From positions 1 through 64,000 of the forward strand of contig JAKSZP010017483.1 in the NCBI GenBank assembly GCA_022478985.1: a DNA stretch of 64,000 nucleotides, given 5' to 3'. A program made the position numbers and the translations under genes. A model generated the notes under the pieces. That model did not search any database. It saw only the letters and a list, made by a program, of their open reading frames with translations, and was not told the DNA's origin. Positions 11,991 through 23,440 of the stretch are shown piece by piece. The stretch's first letter is position 1. Every line of letters starts with the position of its first letter. Origin of the DNA: Massospora cicadina (taxonomy: Eukaryota > Entomophthoromycota > Entomophthoromycetes > Entomophthorales > Entomophthoraceae).

Positions 11991-13361
11991 TGAAGGTATA
12001 AAAGGGAGTCAATTTTCATAGGGAATTTTTCAGCGTTTTTATACTCATAAATTAAGTCTTCTAACTCAGCAGGGCGTTAAATATTTCGCATGAAGTTATC
12101 TCAAATTTGCCAAAAATTCCTTAATTGGCCCAAATCTATAAGAAAGCCTTGTTTGCCCCCTTCCGTGGTGGGTTGTTTGCCTGTACTACACTGGCTTGTG
12201 GATTATTTACAGACATTTCACAGGTCAAGAAATGATATTCTGCACCATTTGCAGCTTCATCCACGACAGCAGCAAATAAGGATTCACATGCTTTGATAAA
12301 ATGCTAAGGGGTCAGCGTGTTTGAGAACAAGATGCGCCAAAAATACCTCTTTGATTGCATCAAACACAAATGGCAATCATCCATATATTGTAATAGAACA
12401 TTCTATTATGTCAATGGATGCAGTGCAAGGCCAGCTGCAAGTGGGTGTGTAAAGGTTATTAAAAAATAAGCACATGAATAAGAAGCTCAGCAACTGCTTC
12501 TTGGTCATAGGAGTGGGCCACTTGTGAATTTCCTCAAGCTTGCTGGGGAGAAGGGCCTAATCATCCTTCAGTACCAAGCTACCCAGGAAGGTAACCTCCT
12601 ACCTGAAAATCTTGAACTTGGTGGGATTCATGTAAAGTTCCGCCTTGTGAAACGCAGCCAAAACCACTTCTAAGTCTTTCTAGTGATGTTTTTGGTTGTG
12701 GAATGCACAAGAATTTCATTTATTAACCATCTACGGGTGAACCGGGGGTCGCTGAGGGTGTTATCAATTATATGATGGAATGTGGCTTGGGAGTCCTTCA
12801 AGCTGAAGGGCATCATGCGGAACTGGAAGTTTGCCCTACTGGTAAAATTAACATCATCCAGTCCTTAATTTCTGCCACCAATATTTGATTAAACGTGTTC
12901 ACAAGAATGAGCCTTTGAAAACACCTGAGATTTTGCAATCACTTATATATTCTTCTGCTTGAGGGGGGAAGAAAGAGATCATGAACAAATATATTATTCA
13001 AATGTCTTAGTCTATACAGGGGTGCAACGTTTATTGACCTTCTGAGAAAAAACTATGAGTGAAGCAATGGGAAAGGCTTGCTTAAACACCCACCCTTTTT
13101 TTAGCATATTGACTAACGACACCTCCAATGCTTTTCACCCTGCACCATGTAGGGGTACAAAAAACAGTTGATGTTGATCTCAGCCACCGTCAGATATAAA
13201 GCAAGGTCATAACTAGAATGCGGCGGAAGGCTCTTAGCTTATTCCAGATCAATATATCCTGATATGCTAACAACACCAGGGGAAAATCTGGTGGAAGACC
13301 TAGCAGAGAAAGGAATATTTGATGGAAACCACCCTATTCCATCATAAGTGTATTAGTAAAG
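11991..13361 (-). pseudogene. RT and RNase H remnant of Gypsy element D
   Basis: The minus strand reads RT blocks in order: LKKGWVFKQAFPIAS near 13060, FQFRMMPFSLKDSQATF near 12790-12830, a post-active-site region (NPTKFKIF, FLGSLVLKD) near 12560-12640, a connection (KWPTPMTKKQLLSFL) near 12500, and an RNase H start (FDAIKEVFLAHLVLKHADP) near 12290-12370. Stops and shifts are frequent and the Y-x-D-D box is not clear. The family differs from A/B/E and from F. Element A inserted upstream of this RT at 13362-13366, and the D-side sequence continues at 25205. Confidence 0.7.
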
Positions 13362-13366
13362 GGAAC
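13362..13366. repeat. Target-site duplication of element A (copy 1; copy 2 at 25200-25204)
   Basis: GGAAC directly precedes the TGTC start of the 5' LTR and directly follows the ACA end of the 3' LTR. Five base pairs is the usual duplication size for Ty3/Gypsy integrases. Confidence 0.9.
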
Positions 13367-13671
13367 TGTCGTGATTTTAATATGACTGAACGATAAGCTT
13401 GGGACAGTTAGGCGGAATTTGCCAGCATAGTATTAGTTACGAATATTTGAGTGCCTTGAGATGAGGTGATATTGGGATATAATGGGTCTTATTGGATATA
13501 TGAGTTTATTGGATCACCTCTATATAAGGCGATAAGGCGATGTTGACATTTGATGAATACAAAGTAAATTGCCTACAAATAGGGTGACAGCGAATTAAGA
13601 ATAATGAGCCAATTTTGAGGAAAATCTGCGGAATAGAATAACCCAAGCAATGAGAAATAGTAACGCCTGAA
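13367..13671 (+). repeat. 5' LTR of element A, first part
   Basis: It matches 24640 onward of the 3' LTR. It is interrupted at 13671 by LINE1. Iterated GGCGAT/ATCGCC boxes and a CTATATAA stretch (near 13521) occur in this U3-like part. Confidence 0.92.
13653..13671. repeat. Target-site duplication of LINE1 (copy 1; copy 2 at 18931-18949)
   Basis: AGAAATAGTAACGCCTGAA occurs perfectly at both ends of LINE1. The undisturbed LTR at 24929 onward has a related single copy. Nineteen base pairs is typical of target-primed LINE insertion. Confidence 0.93.
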
Positions 13672-13852
13672 TTTATTGCGAGGAAGGCCAACCAGGGGAC
13701 AGACACTTCCAAATTTTGACACGAAAGAAATGAAACTTAATAACAGGGAAGGCACCCCAGAAAAGCGATGCTATCTCTTGTTGCCAGCGGGAACGCCACT
13801 ATGGGGAGGGGGAGGGGACGTGTGAAGGGGCCGTAGCCACTATTGAACACGT

Positions 13853-14671
13853 GTGAAGGAAAGGGTCCAATTTGATGAACTAAACTGGGAACCAGGAGGA
13901 GACCAGCTGACAGCTACGCGGTGGGAGGTACCCAAATATCCACGCCTGGAAGTACTCTCCCAAATGGGACCAGAATCTGTGGACAGCTTCTTGGACGGTG
14001 GGGGTGGAGCCTGCGATGGCATCCAAGACAATCGTGTGGATAGTCCACATGGCGATTGCGACCACCAGAGCATGGAGGGAGGGTGGAAGGGGGGATACCA
14101 TGGATATAGAAAACATATCACTTGACAGACTGAAGGGATGAGTTTGATCCTTGCCAAGCAGACGTTGGACTTCGCGCCATATCCCTTTAGAGGTAGGACA
14201 CTTCTCCAGGCGGTGAAACAGCGTTCCATACTGGCCACACATGGCGCAGGATGACTGTAAAGCATTAGGGCGCTCAGCCATTTGGTAAACCCACCTCAGG
14301 CAGCGCCACACATGGGAACGGATTTGAGGCTGCAACAGAGGGTGGTGTTCGTATTTCCAAATAGTCTTCTGGGTCTCAATGAAGTAAGGGATATCCATCA
14401 TGTCCAGGTAGTCCACCCTGGATAGGACATGTGGCCGTGTGGGGATCACGCCATCTTGAATGGGTAGCCCCTGTACCTCTTGTATGAACTGAGGTGAGGG
14501 GCGGCCTCTCTGGGCTGTGTGTCCACTGATACGAATTATCCACTCAGCGCTCTGCATGGAGAGGAGGATTTGTTTGTAGTGGGTTTTAGTACCGTGAGGA
14601 CCTGTGGCCGATGGGTGGGAAGCCAGGTACTTCATCAAGGAGTGAGGGTTCGATGGATTGTTAAGGCCCAA
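13853..14671 (-). pseudogene. LINE1 ORF2 C-terminal domain with CCHC finger
   Basis: A 263-residue open stretch continues the RT protein after a frameshift. It holds CAMCGQYGTLFHRLEKC at 14198-14248, a CX2CX7HX4C pattern known from the C-terminus of many LINE ORF2 proteins. The homologous part of LINE2 carries the same spacing. The domain is thought to bind RNA or DNA during target-primed reverse transcription. The 3' UTR of about 180 bp follows. Confidence 0.85.
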
Positions 14672-16098
14672 GGCGCGGGAGAAGTTGGAGCGGGCCGCGC
14701 GGGACCAGTGTTGGGAGGGGAGCGTAGGGGCGGTGACAGCCGCAATCCAGGTGCCCAGGATCTTGGCAGCATGGGCTTTAAAGTCAGCAGGCCCATGCCA
14801 CCATGATGATGAGGGCCAAACATGACCTCAAGCCATACTGGTGGTGGGCGGCCTGACCAAAGCCATCCTTGAAGAAGGGCATTTATGTATTTGAAAAAAC
14901 ATGGGGAGAAGGCGATGGCGTGAGCTCCAAACCAGACTTTGGAGAGGAGCATAGAGTTGGCTAAAACAATCCTGCCAGTAAGGGAAGTAGGGTGGGCTCT
15001 GAGGGAGGCGATGCGCTTCGTCACGTTGTCTAGAATACAACTTTCCATTACTGCTGAGGCATATTGCCTGCCTCCACCCACACACCCAGATGATGGACTG
15101 GCCCTATGGTAGGGCGTGGCATGAAGGGGAGCACTAGTGGGGCGGTGTGGGGTGAGCAGGGAGGGCGAACACGTGTGCGTGCAGATGGGCTGGGCTGGGC
15201 ACTGGTCGCTGGGGCCCAGCATGCTTGATACCGACCAAGGAGGACGATTTCAGTTTTGGAAGCGTTCAGTGCAGCATTACTTACCCGGGAATATTCCTGG
15301 ATGAGAGCTTCCAGCACGCGTGCATCTTTATTATTAGACACCCCAACCACACAATCATTTGCGAACGCCATTATCTTGACTGGGGCTTGGCCTGTCACGT
15401 GGACCCCAGTGAGGTGGGCATTCACGTTTTGAAGTAGTGGGTCAAGGCTAAAGTTGTATAAGAGTGGGCTAAGGGGGTCCCCTTGTCGCAAGCTCCTTTG
15501 AGGGCGGACTACTTCTGTTATGAAGCCAGGGCCACGCACTGCCATTGTTGCAGATTCTGTGAGCAGCATCACCCAGTTGATGAAGAGAGGGGGCAAGCGG
15601 AATTGATGGAGGCAGGCCCTGAGGTATTCCCAGTTTACTCTATCATAGGCCTTCTGTTGGTCCAAAAATACAAGTGCCCCAGAGGCTGTGGACTGGCATG
15701 CGTTAGCCACAGAGTGTAAATTGTCCCAAATCGACCTTCTGGGTATGAAACTTAATTGTTCTGGAGAGATGGTGGCAGATGCTACAATCCCTAAATTTTT
15801 AGCCATTATTTTAGTTAAAATTTTTGTATCCGTGTTAGTTAAAGAAATGGGGTGCCAGTTGGCTAAGTCTAGCTTGTCCCCTTTCTTGAAAAGTGTGACG
15901 ATGAAGGCCTCTTGTTCTCCTGGTAGAAGGCGCGTTTCCAAAAGGCTCTGGTTAAGGGAGGCAAGCAGCTGTGGGGATATATATTTGAAGTACTTTTTAA
16001 AGAATTCATATGGAATGCCATCTGGGCCTGGGAATTTCCTTTTTTGGTGCAACCCGGATGGCTGTCCAGAGTTCATTCAGAGTAATCAAATTCATTAA
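14635..16098 (-). pseudogene. LINE1 reverse transcriptase
   Basis: An unbroken stretch of 342 residues (15048-16076) contains the classic LINE RT blocks: PGPDGIPYEFFKKYF, FKKGDK, the SFIPRRSIWDN region, VFLDQQKAYDRVNWEYL, and RQGDPLSPLLYNF. The catalytic box at 15354-15365 reads FAND where the family has F/Y-A-D-D, a GAT-to-AAT type change. The thumb follows in another frame (14635-15222), with VWFGAHAIAF and GGMGLL. It would copy LINE RNA at a nicked target. The changed Asp alone should abolish activity. Confidence 0.92.
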
Positions 16099-17426
16099 TT
16101 CTGGGTATCGGAAAACAGTGCAGATGTGGGTTCAGTCAAAAAATTTCGCCACTTCAGCTGGCTGAATTGGATCAGATCGGTATAACTCAGAGTAATACTT
16201 TTGTATTTTGATTGCCACTTCAGCTGGCGTATCCATGACGGAGTCATCTAATCTCCACACCTTTGTGCAGGCCATGCTCTGGAGTGGTGCAAAGAATTTC
16301 TCAAAAATAATGAGGTGCATTTGTCACCCTCTGTAATGCGTTTGGCCCTAAACTGAACACAAACCCGATGTTTGTGTTGCCTTTTGAGCGCGTTGAGGTG
16401 GGCAGCTGCTCCCGCCCACTTCCAGCCCCAAGCAGGGCTGTAGCCTGTGACTGGGATGTTGGATTCCAGGTGTGCCAACTCTGCCAGAGCGCGCGAAATG
16501 ATGGTTGATGTAGCTCTTGAGCGTCAGGAGGAGAGGTGGCAAGAGTGGCGGATGGTATTCTCTTTGAAGGCTGACCATGTAGAAATTGGGTCCGCGCAAA
16601 ACAGTGTAACAAACTTTTTTGCCAAAGTTGCTGATTCCACCCAAGTGGAAATCCTGGCGACGCATGTTTGAGGGGCGGAGTTTTCACCAATATGGGGCCT
16701 TAGCCACTGTGACAGGTAAGTGGTAGGTTATTGAGACCAGCCGGTGTTCAGAGAATTCAATTTTTGTTGTTTGGAAGTGGGAAATGTGAGATTGAAGTTT
16801 CGCCGGCGTGAGGATAAGGTCAATGCAGGTTATGGACCTTAATTGGCCGTTGTGGACATGGGTGTGTGTCATGTTTTTGAGCAGCGGGGCTTGTTGTGGC
16901 AGCGCATCTATTAACCCAAGGGTGGCCTTTAGAACGCGAAGTTCTACATGACCCTGGGGGGCGTAGGAGGAGGAGGGTAATGGTCTGTGGGTGAGTTTAG
17001 CCAACAGTTCATGTCACTGACTACAAAAGGGTCAGGGGGTAACAGAAGGGATTTGACCAACGAGAAAAATTCCTGACGCTCTCATGCACAGGTTGGGGTA
17101 TAGATGATGATGATAGCATGCGCCACATCAGCCCACGAGAAAGTGACAATGAGGACTCAGCCATTAAGGAAGGATTCTGACGATAAAACAACAAGAAAAT
17201 TGTTTTTCTGAACTAGCACCCCACAGTGCTCTGACCAGAAGGATAGGGATGGGAGGAGCATTGTTTTCCAAGCCTCCTCAGAACCTTGCAGACAGTGGGA
17301 CTCCTGGATGGCCAGGATATCCATGGGTAAATTTTGTTGTAAAAAACTCGGTTTCCTAGCCTGGGACGGTGAGGCCTTGAGTCTGGCGATATTCAATGTC
17401 CCTAGAGTGAAGGTTTCCCCCATCAC
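16099..17426 (-). pseudogene. LINE1 apurinic-type endonuclease domain and linker
   Basis: The minus strand reads TLGTLNIARL (near 17380-17410) and DILAIQESHCLQG (near 17290-17330, the catalytic Glu block). A PFVVSDMNCW block comes next (GDFN position, about 17000-17030), then CIDLILTPAKL (16800-16840) and FSEHRLVS (16735-16760), where SDH is expected. The Asp of the last block is Glu here. About three frames are needed. The segment down to 16099 is the linker before RT, with several open stretches. This endonuclease would nick the target strand. Confidence 0.85.
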
Positions 17427-17429
17427 AAC

Positions 17430-18780
17430 TTAGGTGTGAGGGGGTGGGCACCTGGACCCACTAGCCTCCTCTAGATCCCCATGGGCCTTCACGGCGGCAT
17501 GGGTGTTTGCAGCAATGCTATTGGTAGTTTTGTTAATTTTAGCAGAAAGATTCGCGTTGGCTTTTGCCTTCACTTTTTGTTTCCCTGACATTAAAAAAAA
17601 TTTTTGCGGTGCAAATGAGTTTGGTGCACCAACATTCAGGTCAAAAAAATTTTCAGGTAGGTTGGAAATCAAGTCAGTTTCAACCAGGGCTTGGTTGCAA
17701 AGGTCAGGTGAGATCGAGTCACCATCAGATCCTCAGATTGGGTGGTCCAATTGGCATGGGCTTCCCAATCTTATTGATTGAGGGATTCCCAAGTTGCTTC
17801 CGCTGTTAAGGTTTCAATGCCTCCTGGCATTGGGAGTGTGTGATAGTGGAGGTGACTTTGGCCGCTTCCTTGGCCGCGGCCCTGTGGGCCTGTTTGGCCT
17901 TCTTCCGCTCTTGAGGGGAGATAGGCTTTACTAGTAGGTAGCAGCCTTGTGCTCCCCATGGGAAGGCCTCTTTGGTGCTGGTGGTTGGTTCATAGTGCGC
18001 CTCTCCGCTGGCCATGGACGCTGAGGGGTGCTCTTGGAATGTGATGCCCTCCTTGGTGGTGCATGCATGTGCAAAATGGCCGAATGTGTCACATTGGGTG
18101 CAGATGGGGGGTGCGCTGTCTACGGTTACCTGGAAAGGGTGGGTGGTATGCCCTTCGATATTAATATAAGTGGAGTGCAGGATCTGGGCTAGGTCCTTCG
18201 CGATCTCCTCAGTTGGAGTCAGAACTGCAATGGCTTTGCCGGTGCACAGGTGTGGCATCAGCGTAAAGCATTTCATGTTGAAGAATTGTATTTCTCCATA
18301 TATGGTGAGACCATCTTTCAGGTGCTGCTCCAGAATGGCACGTTTGACTGTAGTGGGCAAAAAGTCGAACGTGAGGAAAATTTGGTTGGATTTTGTCCAT
18401 CTGGTGCGTTTGGTTTCAATGACCCATTGCCCTTCAGGGAGGTCAATCACTACGCGCACCACAGCAGCTTCGTCTGCTGCCTCCTTGTTTTCAAAACTGA
18501 GGTCCAGCCAACCGCGTGACATGGAGTGAGGTGCAACATACACCACGGTCAGGAAAAAAGTGTGCACATACCCACACAATTTTTCCTATAACGCTGTTTG
18601 TTGGATGTCCAGAAACATCCAGACTCCATATTCCACCGACAGGAGAGGTTGGGAGTGCGGCGTGTTAATGTACTGGTTGCATCGTGTTTGCCAAGCGAGG
18701 ATTTCTGGGGAAATAGTGACCACCAGTTTTTTATTTTTTTTATTCTGCCAGTTTCTCTGAGGCATTTTTGCACATTGGAG
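17430..18780 (-). pseudogene. LINE1 ORF1: RRM-like protein with zinc knuckle
   Basis: The main open stretch is 17806-18579 on the minus strand (257 residues), with an N-terminal extension in another frame up to about 18773. It contains an RRM-like region (GWLDLSFENKEAADEAA, IFLTFDFLPTTV, a second beta-rich repeat near KAIAVLTPTEEIAKD) and CTQCDTFGHFAHAC at 18061-18102, a perfect CX2CX4HX4C knuckle. A basic tail (ERKKAKQAHRAAAKEAAK) follows. Such proteins coat LINE RNA. LINE2 has the same protein, and L3 and L4 have a diverged, longer version. Confidence 0.85.
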
Positions 18781-18930
18781 GTCGCGGGCCTACCACCTGT
18801 GCCTCTTACCTTACTTGCCCAGCTGCTCCCTGAAATGGGCGCAGACTAATCTCCTCTGAGAGATTATCAAACCAGATTCAGACTTGAATTGAATAGGTTG
18901 CAAAAGTGATTGCAACGAGAGAGAAAAGTT
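18781..18930 (-). other. LINE1 5' leader
   Basis: About 150 bp separate the target duplication from the first coding stretch. Part of it (TTTGATAATC...CAGAGGAGA) is shared with the 5' end of LINE2, supporting that both copies are full length. LINE promoters are usually internal and lie here, but I see no defined motif. Confidence 0.6.
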
Positions 18931-18949
18931 AGAAATAGTAACGCCTGAA

Positions 18950-19206
18950 GTGATGTATATAAGTGAAATGGGCGATTAAGAGGGGTAGGTTTTTTGATAG
19001 TGCAGATGAGACGGGACATCAAGGATGCTGTTTTTATAAGAAATAAATAAAAAAACCGGTTGGGGCACTTTCTCCTATTTCTTAGTATATTTCTAAAGTG
19101 TGTCCGAAGGACCAATGATCTCCACATCATCTGTCCAATTGCTCAGAGGATTTGACCTGTGCGAATAGCCTGATGGATCCTAGTGATACTGTTCAAAATT
19201 ACAACA
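18950..19206 (+). repeat. 5' LTR of element A, second part
   Basis: It resumes after the LINE1 duplication and matches the end of the 3' LTR, including AAGAAATAAATAAA (a probable poly(A) signal) and the ACAACA end. Confidence 0.92.
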
Positions 19207-19225
19207 GTGGTGCTCACTACAGGGG
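19207..19225 (+). promoter_or_regulatory. Primer binding site of element A
   Basis: GTGGTGCTCACTACAGGGG follows the LTR immediately, with TGG at the second base. The same block is found in B, E and J. Confidence 0.8.
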
Positions 19226-20950
19226 GCCCATTGATCAACCACCCAATACTCTGGAACTCCAGTCGCCAATCATTACTTACCCATGTCATGTCATTGGGGA
19301 GTCCTCCCAAAACCCCATATCAGATCTATTTGAGGAAATCAAAGTTACCTTGGAAGCAGTACTCAAAAACCAAGCTGAAGTCCTTCAAGAACATAATGCG
19401 GTCATGAATCAACTTGATAGTACGTTTAGTCAAATAAGAGTCTTGGAACAACAAAACGAAGAGCTTACTGAATGACTAAATGATACCACACAGTGCTTGC
19501 GATATGCAGAACAAAGATTCTCTAATCCTTCTCAGTCATCGCGCTGGGAGGATGATGACTATCAAGAGGAAGCATCCTATGTAGGAGAAACCAGCGCTGG
19601 TCATAGCTATGACCCTCAATAAAATAGCACTGGATATTCATATGAGTTGGAACACCACTTACCTCAGGTAATGGCTGTACCACCTACAACTGACGGTCAT
19701 ACTACCCCCAAAGCAACAGATATCCCCACTTCTACTAATCCTGCTCCTCATTGAGAGTCCGCTTTCAGGTCTCGTTCCATTCCTCAGTGTGGACCCAACA
19801 ACCATGAACAAAAGGAGGAAATTAATATCAAGAAGATACCCCCATTTGACCGCAATGGGAACATCCATAGGCTCTTTAAATGATTTGACTTTGCCGTGGG
19901 AGGAGCCTCCAATAAAAAGGAAGGCTAAGTTGCTAATATCTGCTTGGACATAGGAAGCGCCGATCAGGTCACCTGTTACCTACCCAGTAGTTCCGTCTCC
20001 TATAAAGATGTAAAGGACACCATACTCCACTTGTTTGTGGGGAACTCAAAGTTGTCCTAACAGAAAGTGGAATTTTTTAACAAACTAGGTTCTGTTGAAA
20101 TGAGAATCTCATCAAGTTCGCTGCTTGATTCACAACAGAAGCCCATGTACTGATTGGAGCAGGGTACTTAGCAGAAGCCAACGTGTGCAATGCCATGTCC
20201 ACCGCGGTGAAGCCATATCGCGAACTATCTAATGTCATTTTGCCACTTCTGGATGATGACATACCTCTGCTTAAAATTGTACAGTTTCTACATCAGGTAT
20301 CCCCTAACTTTTTGCCGCTGAATTTGGATCATAAGACTACCTCTGCCCTGGCACCCTCTTATTCTGGAGAATACTATTGGCTGCCTCCAGATTCGTTCAA
20401 TAATCCTCAGCCTTACTTTAGCTCTGCACCTCATCCTCAGCTGATTTATAATCAACAGTTTGATCAGCGTTAATGGGCTGGCCATGACAACTGCCAGCAA
20501 CCTAGTTATCGACCTGTACCCAATTACGCTGACTGTCAACGATCAGCTTACTGACTTGGAACTGGTATACCAAACAACCCCAACCCTTCCGGTCTGGACC
20601 TGCTTATGATAAATTGGGATGTGGTTCTTATGGTGTTAACTGTTATGAATGCGGTCGCCCTGGTCATTTGGCAAAATTCTGCCACAATTGCCATATGAAT
20701 TATGTACAACAAGACCAATACTACCAGGGAAAAGATGGAGCGGAGTAGAGATGGGACCCTCTACCTCTACTATACCCACTCAACACGTCCTGAATCAATT
20801 GCAGTATACCCTGCGAAAATTCCTCAGTTTGATGATGGAATTTTATACCAACAGCCAGTTGAAGGAGTAAACATAGTAACCAAGCTCAAGCCAAGGCGGT
20901 GGCAGAAGAAGAGTCCCTTGAACAACTGAAGCCCTATGCCTGTCAAATGC
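19226..20950 (+). pseudogene. Gag of element A
   Basis: The coding stretch opens just after the primer site. An N-terminal coiled coil is obvious (LFEEIKVTLEAVLKNQAEV and onward, near 19330-19470). Capsid-like sequence follows (ADQVTCYLPSSSVSYKDVKD near 19970-20020), shared with E and J. The nucleocapsid knuckle CYECGRPGHLAKFC is intact at 20641-20682. In-frame stops (e.g. near 19474 and 19620) and shifts break it. In Ty3-type elements Gag forms the virus-like particle that packages the RNA. Confidence 0.85.
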
Positions 20951-21800
20951 TTGATAAAGTGTCCTAAGATCAACTTGATCCTGCCGCGGATGTGCCAACT
21001 CTGAAAGGAGTGAACGTCGCCCTTCCGGTAGATACCATTGTCAGAGAATATTCCCAAGTCAGAGAGGGGATTAAGAATTTTCTTGGGAAAGGAGAGCCCA
21101 TAAATGTTAATGTATTAAACAGTCAATATTCTTCTTATTCTTAGTGTACATATTGTGATATATTTGTAGCAAGAAATAGAGTTCACGCTATAATAGATAG
21201 TGGTGCTCCAGTCAACATAGTTTCCACTAAGTTAATGCAAAAATTAACGCTGAAACCTGATGTGGACCATCGCATGGTTTATAGAACTGCTGGAGCTGTA
21301 AGCACTGTCTCCAAGGGAGCTTATATGCGCTGCCTTTGCGCTTTGGGTCCATTGTCATTGTGGCTCCAACAATTGTGTTACTGAATGAACACTATGACAT
21401 AATAATAGGGACCACTTTTCTGCGTCATTTTGGGGCTATAGCTGATATGATGGAGGAGACCCTCAACATCCTAGGTCAGCGGATCCCAATTTACTTTACT
21501 AGGGGAGTACCAAAGGATCCAGAGCATACAAGTCATATCAACCTCGCCTATAGTGATGGAGTATGGCCTGTTTATTACCATTGACTGAAGCGCAAAACTT
21601 GGGCCCTTCCTCAGCAGATCTATGAATATCGAGGGATACCTCTTTGAGCGGCAGGGCCCATATCCATCCCTTCCGGCCACCAAGTCTTAATGAATACCAA
21701 GATAGAGGTAGATTTGCTGAGTGGGTTATACGGTGAAGTTATTGGGCTCTACCATCAAACATGGTTTGAGCCACATGTGACTCCAGGAATTATACTATCA
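20951..21800 (+). pseudogene. Aspartic protease of element A
   Basis: IIDSGAPVNIVSTKLM is readable with DSG at 21195-21203, so the catalytic triplet is intact. The flap and second hydrophobic region follow (HYDIIIGTTFLRHFGA near 21390-21435). After that the reading enters the protease-RT linker, which is shared with E. Confidence 0.82.
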
Positions 21801-22860
21801 GGACATGGAGAGATATAGGTTTTGTTAGTAAACCTGCAGAGCGAACTGCTGCAAATCCGCTGCCACCAAACTATAGTGTATCTACATATGATTCCCATAG
21901 ACGAGTTCTGTCAGGTTCATGATTTTGGATCATTGGATGAATTTGGACTACCACTCAAACCATCAGTTGATGTACTAATGGTGGTACCACAGAGTGATTT
22001 TAATGGGATTAATGGATGAACAAAAAAACAAAGCAATAGCTTTATTTCAGAAATATAAGGAATTTCACTGTTGATAATCATATTTGGAGTGTGCTAGGGG
22101 GGAGTCCATCGATTGGACACCGATGATCATCCTCCAATAAGGTCTCAGCCAATCCGCCACTCTCGGGTAGCAGAAGATGTGGTTACTGAAGAAATCAACA
22201 AGTTATTACAACAAGGGATTTTAGCCATCCAAGAGCCCGTGGGCTTCGCCTGTTCTGATAGTAAAAAGAAGGACGACACCAACTGGGTAGTAATAGACTA
22301 TTGGAAGCTCAATAGTATTACAAAAAAGGATTCGTACCCCTTGCCAAGAATTGATGACGCCCTGGACCATTTAGGGGGTGCCCGCTACTTTTCTGCAATG
22401 GACTTAATATCAGGCTAGTGGCAAATTGAGTTACCCTTGGCGGAACAGGAAAAATGTGCTGTGATCACCTCTAAAAGCCTTTTTCAACTGACAAGGATGC
22501 CTCAAGGACTGTGTAACGCCCCAGCTATGTTTCAGTGAGCCATGGATACTATTCTTGATGAACTGAAACTGTCATGCATCCTTGTATACCTTGACAATAT
22601 TAACGTTTTCTCTCAAACCTTTTTGGAGCACCTTGGCCACCTTGAAGCAGTATTTCGCTGGCTGGCTGAGGCGAACATTAAAATTAAACCTCAGAAGTGT
22701 AACTTTTTCAAAGATCAGCTTGAATACCTGGGTTTTATGGTAGACTCAACTGGGCTGCAGCCACAACTGGCTAAGGTGGAGGCCATCAGCAAGATGGCTA
22801 CGCCTAATAGTAAGTGTGACATACAGGTATTTCTGGGGACAGTTGGTTACTACTGACGCT
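21801..22860 (+). pseudogene. Reverse transcriptase of element A
   Basis: Open stretches 22113-22418 and 22542-22856 hold VVIDYWKLNSITKKDSYPL, FSAMDLISG, FQLTRMPQGLCNAPA and VYLDNINVFS. The catalytic box at 22587-22598 is YLDN, with Asn for the second Asp. TAG (22418-22420 region) and TGA (near 22536, from an Arg codon in the related reading FQRAMD of element B) interrupt it. The thumb (NIKIKPQKCNFFKDQLEYLG) is clean. Confidence 0.9.
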
Positions 22861-23440
22861 TTAAGCCAATTTTAGCTGTATTGGGGCCCACTATTCGAGT
22901 TGTTAAACAAAGATGCTGTGTTCAAATGGACAGAATGTCATCAATCTGCTTTCGATGCACTCCATACAGCACTGAGCTGTGCACCAGTGTTGCAATATCC
23001 AAACCTTGACAGAGAGTTATTCGTTAAAATGGATGTATCCCTTTCACTGTTGGGGCGTACTTTCTCAGAAAGATGATGAAGAAGAAGAACATCCTGTTGC
23101 ATTCTGTAGTCGTAGTCTGAAATGTCATGAGCATAACTATACTGTGACCGAGTGATAGTGCTTAGCAGTAATCTATGCGTATAAACAATTCAGAGTCTAT
23201 CTGCATGTTGTAAAGTTCAAAGTTGTAACCAATCATGCATCATTACACTGGTTGCAGAATCTCGAAGAATCAGAAGATTGGTTGGCTCGATGGGCTCTCA
23301 AGTTACAGGCTTATGATTTTGAGATTCTCCATCAGCCAGGAGTGAAGTACCAGAATTCTGACTGTTTATCCTAGTTACTGACTATTGCGGTGACAGCGGA
23401 CCTCAGCGATGAGATGTAAGATAAGATGCTCAGCGGAAAA
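22861..23440 (+). pseudogene. RNase H of element A
   Basis: It aligns base by base with the intact RNase H of E (41860-42330), but has stops at the TERECL block (TGA TAG near 23154) and a shift near 23030-23060. It would remove RNA from the RNA:DNA hybrid. Confidence 0.82.

Larger units (their letters stand above)
13672..18930 (-). mobile_element. LINE1: full-length non-LTR retrotransposon (Tad/L1-like)
   Basis: This 5259-bp minus-strand LINE is bounded by a perfect 19-bp duplication and inserted in the 5' LTR of A. Order on the minus strand: short 5' leader, ORF1 with zinc knuckle, AP endonuclease, reverse transcriptase, C-terminal CCHC finger, short 3' UTR. The 3' end reads CCCCTGGTTGGCCTTCCTCG and then CAATAAA, with no poly(A). 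LINE2 (about 5.2 kb) is a related full-length copy. This is the best preserved element in the window, but frameshifts and an RT active-site change (FAND) make it inactive. Confidence 0.93.

Noticed and set aside
13853..16098. Long plus-strand open stretches opposite LINE1 (e.g. 13853-14125, 14519-14806, 15688-16098)
   Set aside because: They are antisense shadows of the LINE ORF2; the minus strand shows the RT and CCHC motifs.
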